From Aliiroseovarius sp. F47248L (lineage in GTDB: Bacteria > Pseudomonadota > Alphaproteobacteria > Rhodobacterales > Rhodobacteraceae), in NCBI RefSeq assembly GCF_023016085.1, contig NZ_JALKBF010000001.1, positions 1,178,001 through 1,242,000 on the forward strand: a stretch of DNA of 64,000 nt, read 5' to 3'. The notes beneath the pieces are model-generated. The model was not told where the DNA came from, did no database searches, and worked only from the letters and a program-made list of their open reading frames with translations. Positions 16,852-25,058 of this stretch are shown piece by piece (the stretch's first letter is position 1; each line of letters opens with the position of its first letter). The position numbers were made by a program, and so were the translations under genes.

Positions 16852-18126
16852 ATGAAACTGAACAGACGTCTTTTCATGGGGGGGGCTGCGGCGGGGGCAG
16901 CAGCTGCGACGTTGTCAGCTCCAATGGCGCACGCCTCGACCAACGGCAAACCTAGGGTGGTTGTTATTGGGGGTGGGGCAGGTGGCGCAACAGCCGCGCG
17001 CTACATCGCAAAGGATAGCAACGGCGAGATCGACGTGGCGCTGGTCGAGCCCACGCGCAGCTATTACACATGTTTCTTTTCAAACCTTTACATGGCGGGG
17101 TTCCGTGAGCTTGGTTCGATTGCGCATAGTTACGGCAAGCTGGCGTCCGAATTTGGCGTGAACGTGGTGCATGACTGGGCGGTCGGGATCGACCGCGAGG
17201 CGCGTACGGTCACGCTGGCCGGTGGGGCGACATTGCCCTATGACCGCCTGATCCTGTCGCCCGGCATTGATTTCGTCGATGGCGCGGTCGAGGGCTGGGA
17301 TGTTACCCAGCAAAACAAGATGCCCCACGCCTATAAGGCCGGGTCGCAGTCCGAGCTTTTGAAGGCGCAGATCGAAGCGATGCCCGAAGGCGGCACCTTT
17401 GCCATGGTGGCCCCACCCAACCCGTTCCGCTGCCCGCCGGGGCCGTATGAGCGGATCTCGATGGTGGCGCATATTCTGAAGGAAAAGAACCCGACCGCGA
17501 AGATCATCATCGCCGACCCGAAAGAGAAGTTTTCGAAAATGGCTTTGTTTCAGGAAGGTTGGGGTCGGCACTATGACGGCATGATTGACTGGATCGGGCC
17601 GGATTTCGGGGGCGGCAACGTCTCGGTCAATCCGGACGCGATGACGCTGACCATCGATGGCGAGGAAACCAAGGTTGATGTCTGCAACGTGATCCCCGCC
17701 ATGAAGGCCGGGCGTATTTGCGAGATTGCAGGCATCACCGATGGCAATTGGGCACCCGTGAACCCGTACACCATGCAAAGCCGTATGGATGAAAACATCC
17801 ATGTGCTGGGCGACGCCAGCCATCAGGGCGACATGCCCAAGTCCGGCTTTGCCGCCAACAGTCAGGCCAAGGTGGCAGCGATGGCGGTGCGGTCCGCACT
17901 GACGGGGTCGAAGCTGTTCCCGGCCAAGTTCACCAACACCTGTTGGTCGCTGATCGATAGTGATGATGGCGTCAAGGTAGGGGCAAGCTACGAGGCCACC
18001 GATGAAAAGATCGCTAAGGTGGATGGGTTTATCAGCCAGACCGGCGAGGATGCTGAACTACGCAAGGCCACCTACGAGGAAAGCATCGGCTGGTATGCCG
18101 GGATCACAGCCGACATGTTTGGTTGA
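16852..18126 (+). CDS. soxF: SoxF, flavocytochrome c flavoprotein subunit (sulfide dehydrogenase type)
   Basis: 424 residues. A twin-arginine-like signal (NRRLFMGGAAAGA) is followed by the FAD dinucleotide-binding motif VVVIGGGAGGATAARYI at residues 36-52. 'CFFSNLYMAGFR' and 'PPNPFRCPPGPYERISM' contain the redox-active cysteines of FCC-type sulfide dehydrogenases. The C-terminal FCSD-binding domain ends in EESIGWYAGITADMFG. It should oxidise sulfide in the periplasm and pass electrons to a c-type cytochrome such as SoxE. The start at 16852 follows GGGAGGAATTCAT. Confidence 0.93.
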   Translation: MKLNRRLFMGGAAAGAAAATLSAPMAHASTNGKPRVVVIGGGAGGATAARYIAKDSNGEIDVALVEPTRSYYTCFFSNLYMAGFRELGSIAHSYGKLASEFGVNVVHDWAVGIDREARTVTLAGGATLPYDRLILSPGIDFVDGAVEGWDVTQQNKMPHAYKAGSQSELLKAQIEAMPEGGTFAMVAPPNPFRCPPGPYERISMVAHILKEKNPTAKIIIADPKEKFSKMALFQEGWGRHYDGMIDWIGPDFGGGNVSVNPDAMTLTIDGEETKVDVCNVIPAMKAGRICEIAGITDGNWAPVNPYTMQSRMDENIHVLGDASHQGDMPKSGFAANSQAKVAAMAVRSALTGSKLFPAKFTNTCWSLIDSDDGVKVGASYEATDEKIAKVDGFISQTGEDAELRKATYEESIGWYAGITADMFG

Positions 18127-18170
18127 ACCTGTTGTAAATATTCGCAGCGGGGAATATGTTTTCTGTACGA

Positions 18171-18193
18171 CCGGGGCAGGTGTTCTGCCCCGG
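18171..18193 (+). other. Perfect hairpin between soxF and the DUF302 gene
   Basis: CCGGGGCAG (18171-18179), loop GTGTT, CTGCCCCGG (18185-18193). The 9-bp GC-rich stem has no following T-run. It may act as an mRNA-stabilising or processing element for the upstream sox message rather than as a terminator. Confidence 0.6.
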
Positions 18194-18247
18194 CACTGTC
18201 AGGGGAAGGTCCGGGTCTTGCCCACTGATCGACGAGGAGCGTCCAAT

Positions 18248-18706
18248 ATGAAAAAGCTACTGACTGCCACACTGTCCGCCGTTCTGCTGGCAACGCCAGC
18301 CATGGCCGACAACCACGATATGCAGGAAACCGAGCATGCGATCACCTATGCGTTTGAGGGCGACTTTGATGACGCGACTTTCGCGGTCGAAACGGCGATT
18401 GTCGGCAAAGGGCTTGTGATCGACTATGTCAGCCACACCGGCGCGATGCTTGAGCGCACAAAAGGCGATGTCGGGTCAGACGTCAAAATCTATGACGCAG
18501 CCGATATCTACCTGTTCTGCTCGGCCCAGATCAGCCGTGAAGTGATGGAACCCGATCCCATGAACATCGCATTTTGCCCCTATGGCATCTTCGTGACGGA
18601 TACCGATGGTGATATCCACGTAGGGTATCGCAAGTATCCCGAGGGTGACATGCAAAAGGTTCAGATGCTGCTTGACGATATCGTGAAAGAAGCTGTGTCC
18701 AACTGA
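18248..18706 (+). CDS. DUF302 periplasmic protein at the end of the sox cluster
   Basis: 152 residues with a clear signal peptide (MKKLLTATLSAVLLATPAMA). The mature part matches the DUF302 layout, including an early 'VETAIVGKGLVID' segment and 'FCPYGIFV' in the second half. C94 and C109 are present. DUF302 proteins are often found next to sulfur-oxidation and cytochrome genes, but their function is unproven. The start at 18248 follows GACGAGGAGCGTCCAAT. The gene is followed by a rho-independent terminator, so it closes the sox region. Confidence 0.82.
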   Translation: MKKLLTATLSAVLLATPAMADNHDMQETEHAITYAFEGDFDDATFAVETAIVGKGLVIDYVSHTGAMLERTKGDVGSDVKIYDAADIYLFCSAQISREVMEPDPMNIAFCPYGIFVTDTDGDIHVGYRKYPEGDMQKVQMLLDDIVKEAVSN

Positions 18707-18734
18707 ATCGCGTCAAATATCTTGAAAAATCAGG

Positions 18735-18765
18735 CCCCGCGTGTCCGAATGGCAGGCGGGGTTTT
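18735..18765 (+). terminator. Terminator at the end of the sox cluster
   Basis: CCCCGC (18735-18740) pairs with GCGGGG (18756-18761), followed by TTTT. It lies 29 bp after the DUF302 stop. Confidence 0.8.
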
Positions 18766-18792
18766 GCGTGACGTGGCGAAAGATTAAAAAAA

Positions 18793-18812
18793 ACATTCAA
18801 TAAAATGAATGT
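18793..18812. promoter_or_regulatory. Perfect palindromic operator upstream of pmpA (BigR/SqrR/SoxR type)
   Basis: ACATTCA ATAAAA TGAATGT, a perfect inverted repeat containing ATTC-N8-GAAT. It lies 67 bp before the pmpA start in an AT-rich tract. The same half-sites and spacing occur before soxX (8827-8842). No second ArsR gene lies in this operon, so the sox-encoded SoxR is the likely binder. Confidence 0.8.
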
Positions 18813-18878
18813 AAGACTTGCTCCTGCCGATATGTGCACTTAACTTAACACGCGAACAAGACATCTGGTGAGGCAGAC

Positions 18879-19313
18879 ATGATCGAAACCGAATTTACTC
18901 CTTGGGCATCCGCATTCGGGGGGGCACTGATTGGCCTTGCCTCGGTGTTTCTGATGTGGGTGCGTGGCAACGTGTTCGGCGCGACCGGCATTCTGGCAGG
19001 GTTTTTGCAGCCCAGCAGTTCGACCGACTGGTCGTGGCGCGCGGCCATTCTGGCGGGGATGCTGACCGGTCCGCTGATCTTTCTGGCGGCAACAGGCGGT
19101 TTCCCGGCGATCGAGGTGCCGGTGTCTACCCTGTCGATGATCGTCGGCGGGTTGATCGTCGGCGTCGGCGTCACCTATGGCTCTGGCTGTACGTCGGGGC
19201 ACGGCGTGTGCGGCATGGCGCGGTTTTCTCCGCGATCCATTGTCGCCACGCTGACCTTCATGGCAGGCACGGCGGTGATGGTCTTTCTGACCCGTCACGT
19301 TATCGGGTTGTGA
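18879..19313 (+). CDS. pmpA: PmpA-like YeeE/YedE half-transporter
   Basis: 144 residues with about four hydrophobic segments, half the size of full YeeE/YedE transporters. The signature [18 protein letters not shown] lies near residues 100-117 and contains two cysteines. Together with the next gene it forms the PmpA-PmpB pair found in BigR-controlled operons of plant-associated and marine alphaproteobacteria. The pair is thought to move a sulfur species across the inner membrane. A GAGGCAGAC ribosome-binding site is present. It is the first gene of a five-gene operon controlled from the palindrome at 18793. Confidence 0.88.
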   Translation: MIETEFTPWASAFGGALIGLASVFLMWVRGNVFGATGILAGFLQPSSSTDWSWRAAILAGMLTGPLIFLAATGGFPAIEVPVSTLSMIVGGLIVGVGVTYGSGCTSGHGVCGMARFSPRSIVATLTFMAGTAVMVFLTRHVIGL

Positions 19314-19325
19314 AGGGGGATTAAA

Positions 19326-19769
19326 ATGAAACTTTTTCTGACATATCTGGCAGGCGTCGTCTTTGGGCTTGGGATTGCAATCTCGGGCATGGCAAATCCA
19401 GCCAAGGTGCTGAACTTCTTTGATGTGTTCGGGGCATGGGACCCCAGCCTTGCCTTTGTCATGGGGGCGGCCCTTCTGGTGACCGCACCGGGCTACATGC
19501 TGGTGTTCAAACGCCCCAAACCCGCCTTCGCCGAAAGCTTCAAACTGCCCGGCACCCGGTTGATCGACCGAAAACTGGTGCTGGGATCGTTCACCTTTGG
19601 TCTTGGCTGGGGGCTGGCGGGGTTCTGCCCTGGTGCCGCCTTGCCCGTGATTTCGACCGGGAACCCCTCGGTTTTGATCTTCACGGTTTCAATGGTTGCG
19701 GGTTTGTTTCTGGCCCGCTGGATGATCACAAACACCGCGCGCCGCCGCGATGCCGCGCAGGCAAACTAA
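19326..19769 (+). CDS. pmpB: PmpB-like YeeE/YedE half-transporter
   Basis: 147 residues with about four membrane segments. It starts KLFLTYLAGVVFGLGIAISG and has the second-half signature GWGLAGFCPGAALP near residue 95, whose cysteine probably faces the substrate path. The partner PmpA ends 12 bp upstream. In fused YeeE/YedE proteins such as that at 5825-6883 the two halves are one chain, so this operon encodes the split version. Confidence 0.88.
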   Translation: MKLFLTYLAGVVFGLGIAISGMANPAKVLNFFDVFGAWDPSLAFVMGAALLVTAPGYMLVFKRPKPAFAESFKLPGTRLIDRKLVLGSFTFGLGWGLAGFCPGAALPVISTGNPSVLIFTVSMVAGLFLARWMITNTARRRDAAQAN

Positions 19770-19814
19770 TCATTGGGCGCCGATCGCGCCTGGACAGACT
19801 GGAAAGGACAGATC

Positions 19815-20702
19815 ATGAGCGACTATCCCGTCAACACATCCCTCAAACCCGAGGTGAAGGCCTTTTTCGAAGAGGATTCAAACACCATTTCGTATGTGGT
19901 CAAAGACCCCGCGTCGAAGGCCTGTGCCGTGATCGACAGTGTGATGGACATCGACTATGCCGCTGGCCGGATCACCCATAACCACGCGGACGAAATTATC
20001 GCCTATATCAAGTCCGAAGGGTTGGCGCTTGACTGGGTGATCGAAACCCATGTCCATGCTGACCACCTGTCCGCCGCGCCTTACATACAAGAGCAACTGG
20101 GCGGCAAGATCGGTATCGGCAGCCAGATCACCGTTGTGCAGGAGGTGTTCGGCAAGGTCTTCAACGAAGGCACCGAGTTTCAGCGTGACGGCAGTCAGTT
20201 TGACCAGTTGTTCGAAGATGGCGACACATACAAGATCGGTACGATGGACGCGTTCGTGATGCATACGCCCGGCCACACCCCCGCTTGCATGGTGCATGTG
20301 ATCGGCGACGCGGCCTTCGTGGGCGATACGTTGTTCATGCCCGATGGCGGCTCTGCGCGGGCCGATTTCCCTGGTGGGGACGCGGGCGAGCTTTATGACT
20401 CGATCCAGAAGGTGCTGGCACTGCCCGATGAAACGCGGCTATTCATGTGCCACGATTACGGGCCGAACGGGCGTGACATTCAGTGGGAAACCACCGTGGC
20501 AGAGGAAAAAGCGCATAACATCCATGTGGGTGGTGGCAAGACCAAAGAAGAATTTGTGAAATTCCGCACAGAACGTGATGCCCAATTGGCCATGCCGCGA
20601 CTGATCATTCCGTCGCTTCAGGTCAATATGCGCGCAGGTGACATGCCGCCCGCGGACGAGGATGGCAAGACCTTCCTGAAAGTGCCCGTTAACACGCTTT
20701 AA
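19815..20702 (+). CDS. Persulfide dioxygenase-type metallo-beta-lactamase-fold protein (ETHE1/Blh type)
   Basis: 295 residues. The metal-binding motif T-H-V-H-A-D-H-L-S lies near residues 78-86. Further ligand histidines follow in 'MHTPGHTPACM', 'GDTLF' supplies the bridging aspartate, and 'MCHDYGPNGRD' supplies the last histidine. These fit the ETHE1/Blh group, mononuclear iron enzymes that oxidise glutathione persulfide to sulfite in the cytoplasm. The start at 19815 follows GGAAAGGACAGATC. In Xylella and Agrobacterium the DUF442 domain is fused to this enzyme; here it is the next gene. Confidence 0.88.
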   Translation: MSDYPVNTSLKPEVKAFFEEDSNTISYVVKDPASKACAVIDSVMDIDYAAGRITHNHADEIIAYIKSEGLALDWVIETHVHADHLSAAPYIQEQLGGKIGIGSQITVVQEVFGKVFNEGTEFQRDGSQFDQLFEDGDTYKIGTMDAFVMHTPGHTPACMVHVIGDAAFVGDTLFMPDGGSARADFPGGDAGELYDSIQKVLALPDETRLFMCHDYGPNGRDIQWETTVAEEKAHNIHVGGGKTKEEFVKFRTERDAQLAMPRLIIPSLQVNMRAGDMPPADEDGKTFLKVPVNTL

Positions 20703-20726
20703 GATCATGCTTGGAAAGGCAGTTTG

Positions 20727-21062
20727 ATGCAGATGAAGAAACTCGACGACAAGGTGACGGTCGCCCCCCAGATCTCCGCAGGCGACATCCCTGACATCAA
20801 GGCGGCGGGCTTCACCGTGGTGATGTGCAACCGACCGGATGGCGAAGAGCCGGGACAGCCCACCTGGGCGGATATCAGGGCAGCCGCCGAAGCGGCAGGT
20901 CTGGCGACATCGTTTCTTCCCATGTCGAACCGCGACGACGCCTTTGCGGTGATGAACGAATTTCGGCGTGTGGTCGATACCGCCGCAGGACCCGTTTTCG
21001 CCTATTGTCGTTCAGGCGCACGATGCGAAATTCTGTGGATGACAGCGCAGGCAAACGCTTGA
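20727..21062 (+). CDS. DUF442 (TIGR01244-type) sulfurtransferase/phosphatase-like protein
   Basis: 111 residues, the isolated N-terminal domain of Blh-type proteins. It contains VVMCNRPDGEE near residue 33 and the active-site loop YCRSGARCE near residue 94, a rhodanese-like CRxGxR arrangement with a catalytic cysteine. It is expected to pass sulfane sulfur to or from the persulfide dioxygenase encoded 24 bp upstream. The ATG at 20727 is taken as the start, with GGAAAGG seven bases upstream. Confidence 0.82.
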   Translation: MQMKKLDDKVTVAPQISAGDIPDIKAAGFTVVMCNRPDGEEPGQPTWADIRAAAEAAGLATSFLPMSNRDDAFAVMNEFRRVVDTAAGPVFAYCRSGARCEILWMTAQANA

Positions 21063-21102
21063 ATATCTGGGGGTAATCCCCGGCAATACTTAGGAAAAGC
21101 TC

Positions 21103-22884
21103 ATGAATTCGAAGCATGATCTGGCGGCGCGCGGCGCTGCCCTCAGACGCTTTGTACCAATTCTTGATTGGGGCCGACGTTATGATAGCACGACGCTGAG
21201 CTCAGATCTGGTGGCGGCGGTGATTGTCACGATCATGCTGATCCCGCAATCGCTGGCCTATGCGCTGCTGGCGGGTCTGCCTGCCGAGATGGGGCTTTAT
21301 GCCTCGATCCTGCCGCTGGTGGCCTATGCGATCTTTGGCACATCACGCGCCTTGGCGGTGGGTCCAGTGGCAGTGGTCAGCCTGATGACAGCAGCTGCAG
21401 TGGGCAATCTGGGGTTAGACAACCCTGCGGATTATGCCCTTGCCGCGATCACGCTGGCCTTTCTGTCTGGCATGATCCTTCTGGTCATGGGCGTGTTCCG
21501 TCTGGGCTTTCTGGCGAACTTCCTGAGCCACCCGGTGATCGCGGGGTTCATCACGGCCTCGGGGCTGTTGATTGCCACCAGCCAGTTGAAACACATTTTC
21601 GGGATTGAGGCGCACGGGCATTCGTTGTTTGAGCTTCTCGGCTCGCTCCTGTCGCATGTCAGCCAGATCAACCTCGTTACATTTGCCATCGGGGCGGCGT
21701 CCGTTGCGTTCCTGTTTTGGGTGCGCAAAGGGTTGAAACCATTGCTCTTGTCGCTTGGTCTTGGCAAGCGACTGGCGGAAATTCTGGCAAAAGCCGGACC
21801 GGTGGGTGCGGTGGCGGTTACGACGTTGATCAGTTGGGGGTTTGACCTGCAATCGAAGGGTGTGGCCATCGTGGGGGACGTGCCGCAGGGACTGCCGCCG
21901 CTGACATTCCCTAGCTTTGATGCGGACCTTTGGACCAGCCTGTTTGGGTCCGCCTTGCTGATTTCGATCATAGGGTTTGTCGAAAGCATTTCGGTCGCTC
22001 AAACACTGGCCGCCAAGAAACGCCAGCGCATCGTGCCGGATCAGGAGCTTGTGGGGTTGGGCGCGTCGAACATCGCGGCGGCCGTGTCGGGCGGTTATCC
22101 GGTGACAGGCGGCTTCGCGCGCTCGGTCGTCAACTTTGACGCGGGTGCGGAAACCCCGGCGGCAGGTGCGTTCACCGCGATCGGCATCGCAGGCGCGGCG
22201 TTGTTCCTGACGCCGCTTCTGTTCTTCCTGCCCAAGGCCACGCTGGCCGCGACCATCATTGTCGCCGTGCTGAGCCTTGTGGATTTCCACATCCTGAGCG
22301 CCACATGGGCCTATCATCGCGCGGATTTCACCGCCGTTCTGGCAACCATCCTGCTGACCCTCAGCTTTGGGGTGGAAATCGGCGTCTCGACAGGCGTGAT
22401 CCTGTCCATCGTGCTGTATCTTTACAAAACCTCGCGGCCTCATATTGCCGAGGTCGGATTGGTCCCCGGCACCCAGCATTTCCGTAACATCAACCGCCAC
22501 AAGGTTCTGACCCACCCGGAACTGGTGACGCTACGGCTGGACGAGAACCTCTATTTCGCCAACGCGCGGTTTATCGAGGACTACCTGCTGGCCCGCGTCG
22601 CGAAAGGCGGCATCAAGCATGTGGTGCTGATGTGCTCTGCGGTGAACGAGATCGACCTGTCCGCGCTGGAAACGCTGGAAGAACTGAACCGGCAATTGGG
22701 CGACGCTGGCATCACGCTTAGCTTGTCCGAGGTCAAAGGCCCAGTGATGGATCGACTGATGCGAACGCATTTTGTCGAAAACCTGACCGGTTGTGTGTAT
22801 CTGACCCAGTTTGCAGCCATGCGGGCGTTGGGGCAGGTGAACGGTGCTGTGCCGATCAAGTCGGGGCAGGGCGACGCTGCGTAA
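21103..22884 (+). CDS. SulP-family anion (sulfate) permease with STAS domain
   Basis: 593 residues with about 11 hydrophobic segments between residues 35 and 440. The SulP signature 'AVIVTIMLIPQSLAYALLAGLP' lies near residues 40-61. A C-terminal STAS domain (about residues 470-580) includes 'LMCSAVNEIDLSALETLEEL'. It lies last in the pmpA operon, 40 bp after the DUF442 gene, behind GGAAAAGCTC. In this setting it may export or import sulfate or sulfite produced by persulfide oxidation. The direction is not visible from sequence. Confidence 0.88.
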   Translation: MNSKHDLAARGAALRRFVPILDWGRRYDSTTLSSDLVAAVIVTIMLIPQSLAYALLAGLPAEMGLYASILPLVAYAIFGTSRALAVGPVAVVSLMTAAAVGNLGLDNPADYALAAITLAFLSGMILLVMGVFRLGFLANFLSHPVIAGFITASGLLIATSQLKHIFGIEAHGHSLFELLGSLLSHVSQINLVTFAIGAASVAFLFWVRKGLKPLLLSLGLGKRLAEILAKAGPVGAVAVTTLISWGFDLQSKGVAIVGDVPQGLPPLTFPSFDADLWTSLFGSALLISIIGFVESISVAQTLAAKKRQRIVPDQELVGLGASNIAAAVSGGYPVTGGFARSVVNFDAGAETPAAGAFTAIGIAGAALFLTPLLFFLPKATLAATIIVAVLSLVDFHILSATWAYHRADFTAVLATILLTLSFGVEIGVSTGVILSIVLYLYKTSRPHIAEVGLVPGTQHFRNINRHKVLTHPELVTLRLDENLYFANARFIEDYLLARVAKGGIKHVVLMCSAVNEIDLSALETLEELNRQLGDAGITLSLSEVKGPVMDRLMRTHFVENLTGCVYLTQFAAMRALGQVNGAVPIKSGQGDAA

Positions 22885-22964
22885 CTCTGGTTGACTGTCA
22901 GGATTTATTGAACGCTTGTGCAATTCTTGCTATGTCGCTGCAGACCATAAACGGAGGGCTTGCC

Positions 22965-23732
22965 ATGCAAATCACTGAAAACACCGTTGCCGTCGTCACC
23001 GGGGGTGCGTCCGGGTTGGGCGGCGCTGTGGCACAGGCGTTGGCAACTGCCGGGGCGAAGGTTGGTATCTTTGACCTGAACGAAGACGCCGGGCAGGCGA
23101 TGGCCGACAAGATTGGCGGCACATTTGCCAAGGTGGACGTTTCCGATCCCGCATCGGTGGCTGAAGGGTTCAAAATCCTGCGCGCGGCCCATGGTCAAGA
23201 GCATGTCTTGGTCAATTGTGCAGGTATCGCACCTGCCTCAAAAACGCAATCGAAGGGCGAACCGCACGATCCCAACGTTTTCACCAAAACCATCGGCGTA
23301 AACCTGATCGGTACCTTCAATTGTGCCAGCCAAGCGGCGGCAGGCATGTCGCAATCCGACCCGGTGACCGATGACGGCGAACGTGGCGTGATCGTCAATA
23401 CGGCTTCGATCGCGGCGTTTGATGGGCAGATCGGGCAACTGGCCTATGCCGCATCAAAAGGCGGCGTCGTTGGAATGACCCTGCCCATGGCACGCGACCT
23501 GATGCGCGACGGCATCCGCGTGATGACCATTGCGCCGGGTATCTTCAAAACACCAATGGTTGCAGGGCTGCCGCAAGAGGTACAAGACAGCCTTGGCGCC
23601 CAAGTCCCGTTCCCGTCACGCCTTGGCGATCCGGCAGAATACGCTGCCACGGTGCGCCACATCGTTGAAAACAGCATGTTGAACGGAGAAGTCATCCGGT
23701 TGGACGGTGCAATCCGCATGGCCCCGCGGTAG
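22965..23732 (+). CDS. Short-chain dehydrogenase/reductase (3-hydroxyacyl-CoA dehydrogenase type)
   Basis: 255 residues. NAD-binding motif TGGASGLGG lies at residues 12-20, the 'VNCAGIAPA' strand follows, the catalytic serine is in NTASIAAFDG and the YAASKGG motif supplies Y and K. The sequence resembles type II 3-hydroxyacyl-CoA dehydrogenases (HSD10-like), including 'MTIAPGIFKTPM'. The likely role is fatty-acid or branched-chain oxidation in the cytoplasm. The start at 22965 follows ACGGAGGGCTTGCC; longer frames overlap the SulP gene. It is the last chromosomal gene before the dusA element. Confidence 0.88.
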   Translation: MQITENTVAVVTGGASGLGGAVAQALATAGAKVGIFDLNEDAGQAMADKIGGTFAKVDVSDPASVAEGFKILRAAHGQEHVLVNCAGIAPASKTQSKGEPHDPNVFTKTIGVNLIGTFNCASQAAAGMSQSDPVTDDGERGVIVNTASIAAFDGQIGQLAYAASKGGVVGMTLPMARDLMRDGIRVMTIAPGIFKTPMVAGLPQEVQDSLGAQVPFPSRLGDPAEYAATVRHIVENSMLNGEVIRLDGAIRMAPR

Positions 23733-24131
23733 AGTTTCGATACGGTTTGATCCTATCTGCGGTCAGTTTCGCGCGGGATTGTTGTTAGGCCCACGTGCGG
23801 CAGGTTGACTCGAACAAACTTACGCGCCCTATGCGGAGTGCTTCGCACGAAAAGGGCTACTGCTTGTGACCCTGCGCCGCAAAATCGCCACCCCTGATGC
23901 GCCAAAGATTGTCGCAACATATTACAGGGTAGAAATACCGGAGGCACCTCTTCTTGGGCCGACCATGATCGCCAAAATGAAAACAGGACGCTGTTAACGG
24001 CGCAAGGTTTCGCCGAAAACCCCGAACGTTCACGGGGTGACGTTTTCGCATTCGAACGTTCCTCGCATTGATTGTTGACGACTGACAGTGGCATCTGGCT
24101 TTAACCACGTCATTCCATTATGTAGCGCGCG
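23733..24131 (+). promoter_or_regulatory. 399-bp gene-free region, probably the original dusA promoter region
   Basis: No convincing gene is seen; the two overlapping minus frames lack ribosome-binding sites and recognisable content. A small hairpin CCCCG...CGGGG lies near 24022-24039, and TTGACG at 24075-24080 could be a -35 box. The region now leads only into the displaced 25-codon dusA start at 24132, so it probably held the native dusA promoter before the element inserted. Confidence 0.45.
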
Positions 24132-24209
24132 ATGAGCACTAACAATGACATAACCCACGCCGCGCGCCTTTCGATCGCCCCCATGATGGATTGGATGGGT
24201 GATCCCTGA
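24132..24209 (+). pseudogene. dusA': Displaced 5' fragment of dusA (left junction of the integrative element)
   Basis: ATG at 24132 opens a 25-codon frame ending at TGA 24207-24209. It reads MSTNNDITHAARLS, then IAPMMDW, then MGDP. The AARLS-x-APMMDW part matches residues 18-29 of the intact dusA at 44802, which reads AARLSVAPMMDW. After W21 the reading enters element sequence and stops. This is the expected scar of a site-specific insertion within codons for the start of DusA. The fragment is on the same strand and in the same orientation as intact dusA. Confidence 0.9.
24183..24194 (+). repeat. attL core (direct repeat with 44877-44888)
   Basis: ATGATGGATTGG, identical to the sequence at the right junction. 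Upstream bases CGCCCCC and GGCGCCG at the two ends agree at several positions, so the recognised site may be slightly longer and imperfect. The core encodes the MMDW of DusA. Confidence 0.85.
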
Positions 24210-24250
24210 AGGGCCTTGTTTTGTTGGTGTTGTGAAAACTGGCGGTTTTT

Positions 24251-24270
24251 TGTAGCACTGAATGTAGCAC
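24251..24270 (+). repeat. Left-end TGTAGCAC pair, candidate integrase arm sites
   Basis: TGTAGCAC at 24251-24258 and again at 24263-24270, with starts 12 bp apart, about 60 bp inside the attL core. Three more copies lie at the right end (44714-44751). Direct repeats inside both ends are typical of arm-type binding sites of tyrosine integrases. Confidence 0.65.
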
Positions 24271-24317
24271 CAAGAATGACTCCGGATTTGAGCCCCGGGA
24301 ACTGAGCGCTTCGGGCC

Positions 24318-25058
24318 TCATAACCGGGTCAGAAGATAGCGGCAAGTTTCGGTGTCAAATCCTGTAATTCGATAACCCTTTGAAAATGCCGTGGTCAGTG
24401 CCTCGCGCACGCGCAACCGTTCGGCAATCGCCTTGTCCAAATCTGTGGACAATAGCCTATCTAAATCATTAGGAACGTCCACTTCCAGGCAGCTTTCGGA
24501 AGGTGCCGAGAGAGCTGCGTCGACCCCATTCGTGCCTTTCGCCAACGCCTCGACATGGGGCGCATTCAACGCCCAGTCAGCCACCAGGCGGTCTGAGGCG
24601 ACGCCAGCGTTGATGCCCTCCATCTGGCCGTAGTAATCCTCGTGATATGTTCTGGCTGTGGCACCAAGGCGCGTGATGTTCAGCCCTGCATTGATGCGAC
24701 GCAGTGGATCATAGGTCCAGCGCACCAAAGTGATACCCCGCGAAAGGCACCAGTCGCGCTGAAACCATTTCAGCTTCATCCCCAGTCCCATGCCACGACT
24801 GTCAGGATGCACGGCGAGCCGGTGCGAATGTTGAATATGCGCCTGCGAGGTCGGAAAACCGAAAAGGAATCCCAGCATCCGCCCATCTTTGAACGCGCCC
24901 GCTACCAGCCCACCTTCGTGTTGGATTGCAAGCATAAGGTCGGAGTTGTCGGGCGGGTCGTCCTCCCCCCAAACGGTTTTCTGGAAATGTTCCGAGTCTT
25001 TGAGTTCTGCAACACCCGACAGTTCTCGCAGCACCAGGCCCTCGTTCTGAATGTTCAT
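24318..25058 (-). CDS. GNAT-family acyltransferase (predicted amino-acid N-succinyl/acyltransferase)
   Basis: 246 residues. The GNAT acyl-CoA-binding signature is in AVHPDSRGMGLGMKLKWFQ (residues 81-99), followed by 'LVRWTYDPLRRINAGLNITRLG', a conserved stretch of the COG3375-type subgroup. Members of this subgroup lie next to N-succinylamino acid racemases and in characterised Firmicute operons succinylate D-amino acids. The start at 25058 is preceded by GGAGATCCAGAC and overlaps the racemase stop in an ATGA arrangement, so the two are translationally coupled. The acyl donor is inferred from context only. Confidence 0.75.
   Translation of the reverse strand: MNIQNEGLVLRELSGVAELKDSEHFQKTVWGEDDPPDNSDLMLAIQHEGGLVAGAFKDGRMLGFLFGFPTSQAHIQHSHRLAVHPDSRGMGLGMKLKWFQRDWCLSRGITLVRWTYDPLRRINAGLNITRLGATARTYHEDYYGQMEGINAGVASDRLVADWALNAPHVEALAKGTNGVDAALSAPSESCLEVDVPNDLDRLLSTDLDKAIAERLRVREALTTAFSKGYRITGFDTETCRYLLTRL

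Noticed and set aside
21415..22515. 366-codon frame antisense to the SulP gene
   Set aside because: Composition is dominated by Q, R, H and G as expected of a shadow of a membrane-protein gene. No start signal.
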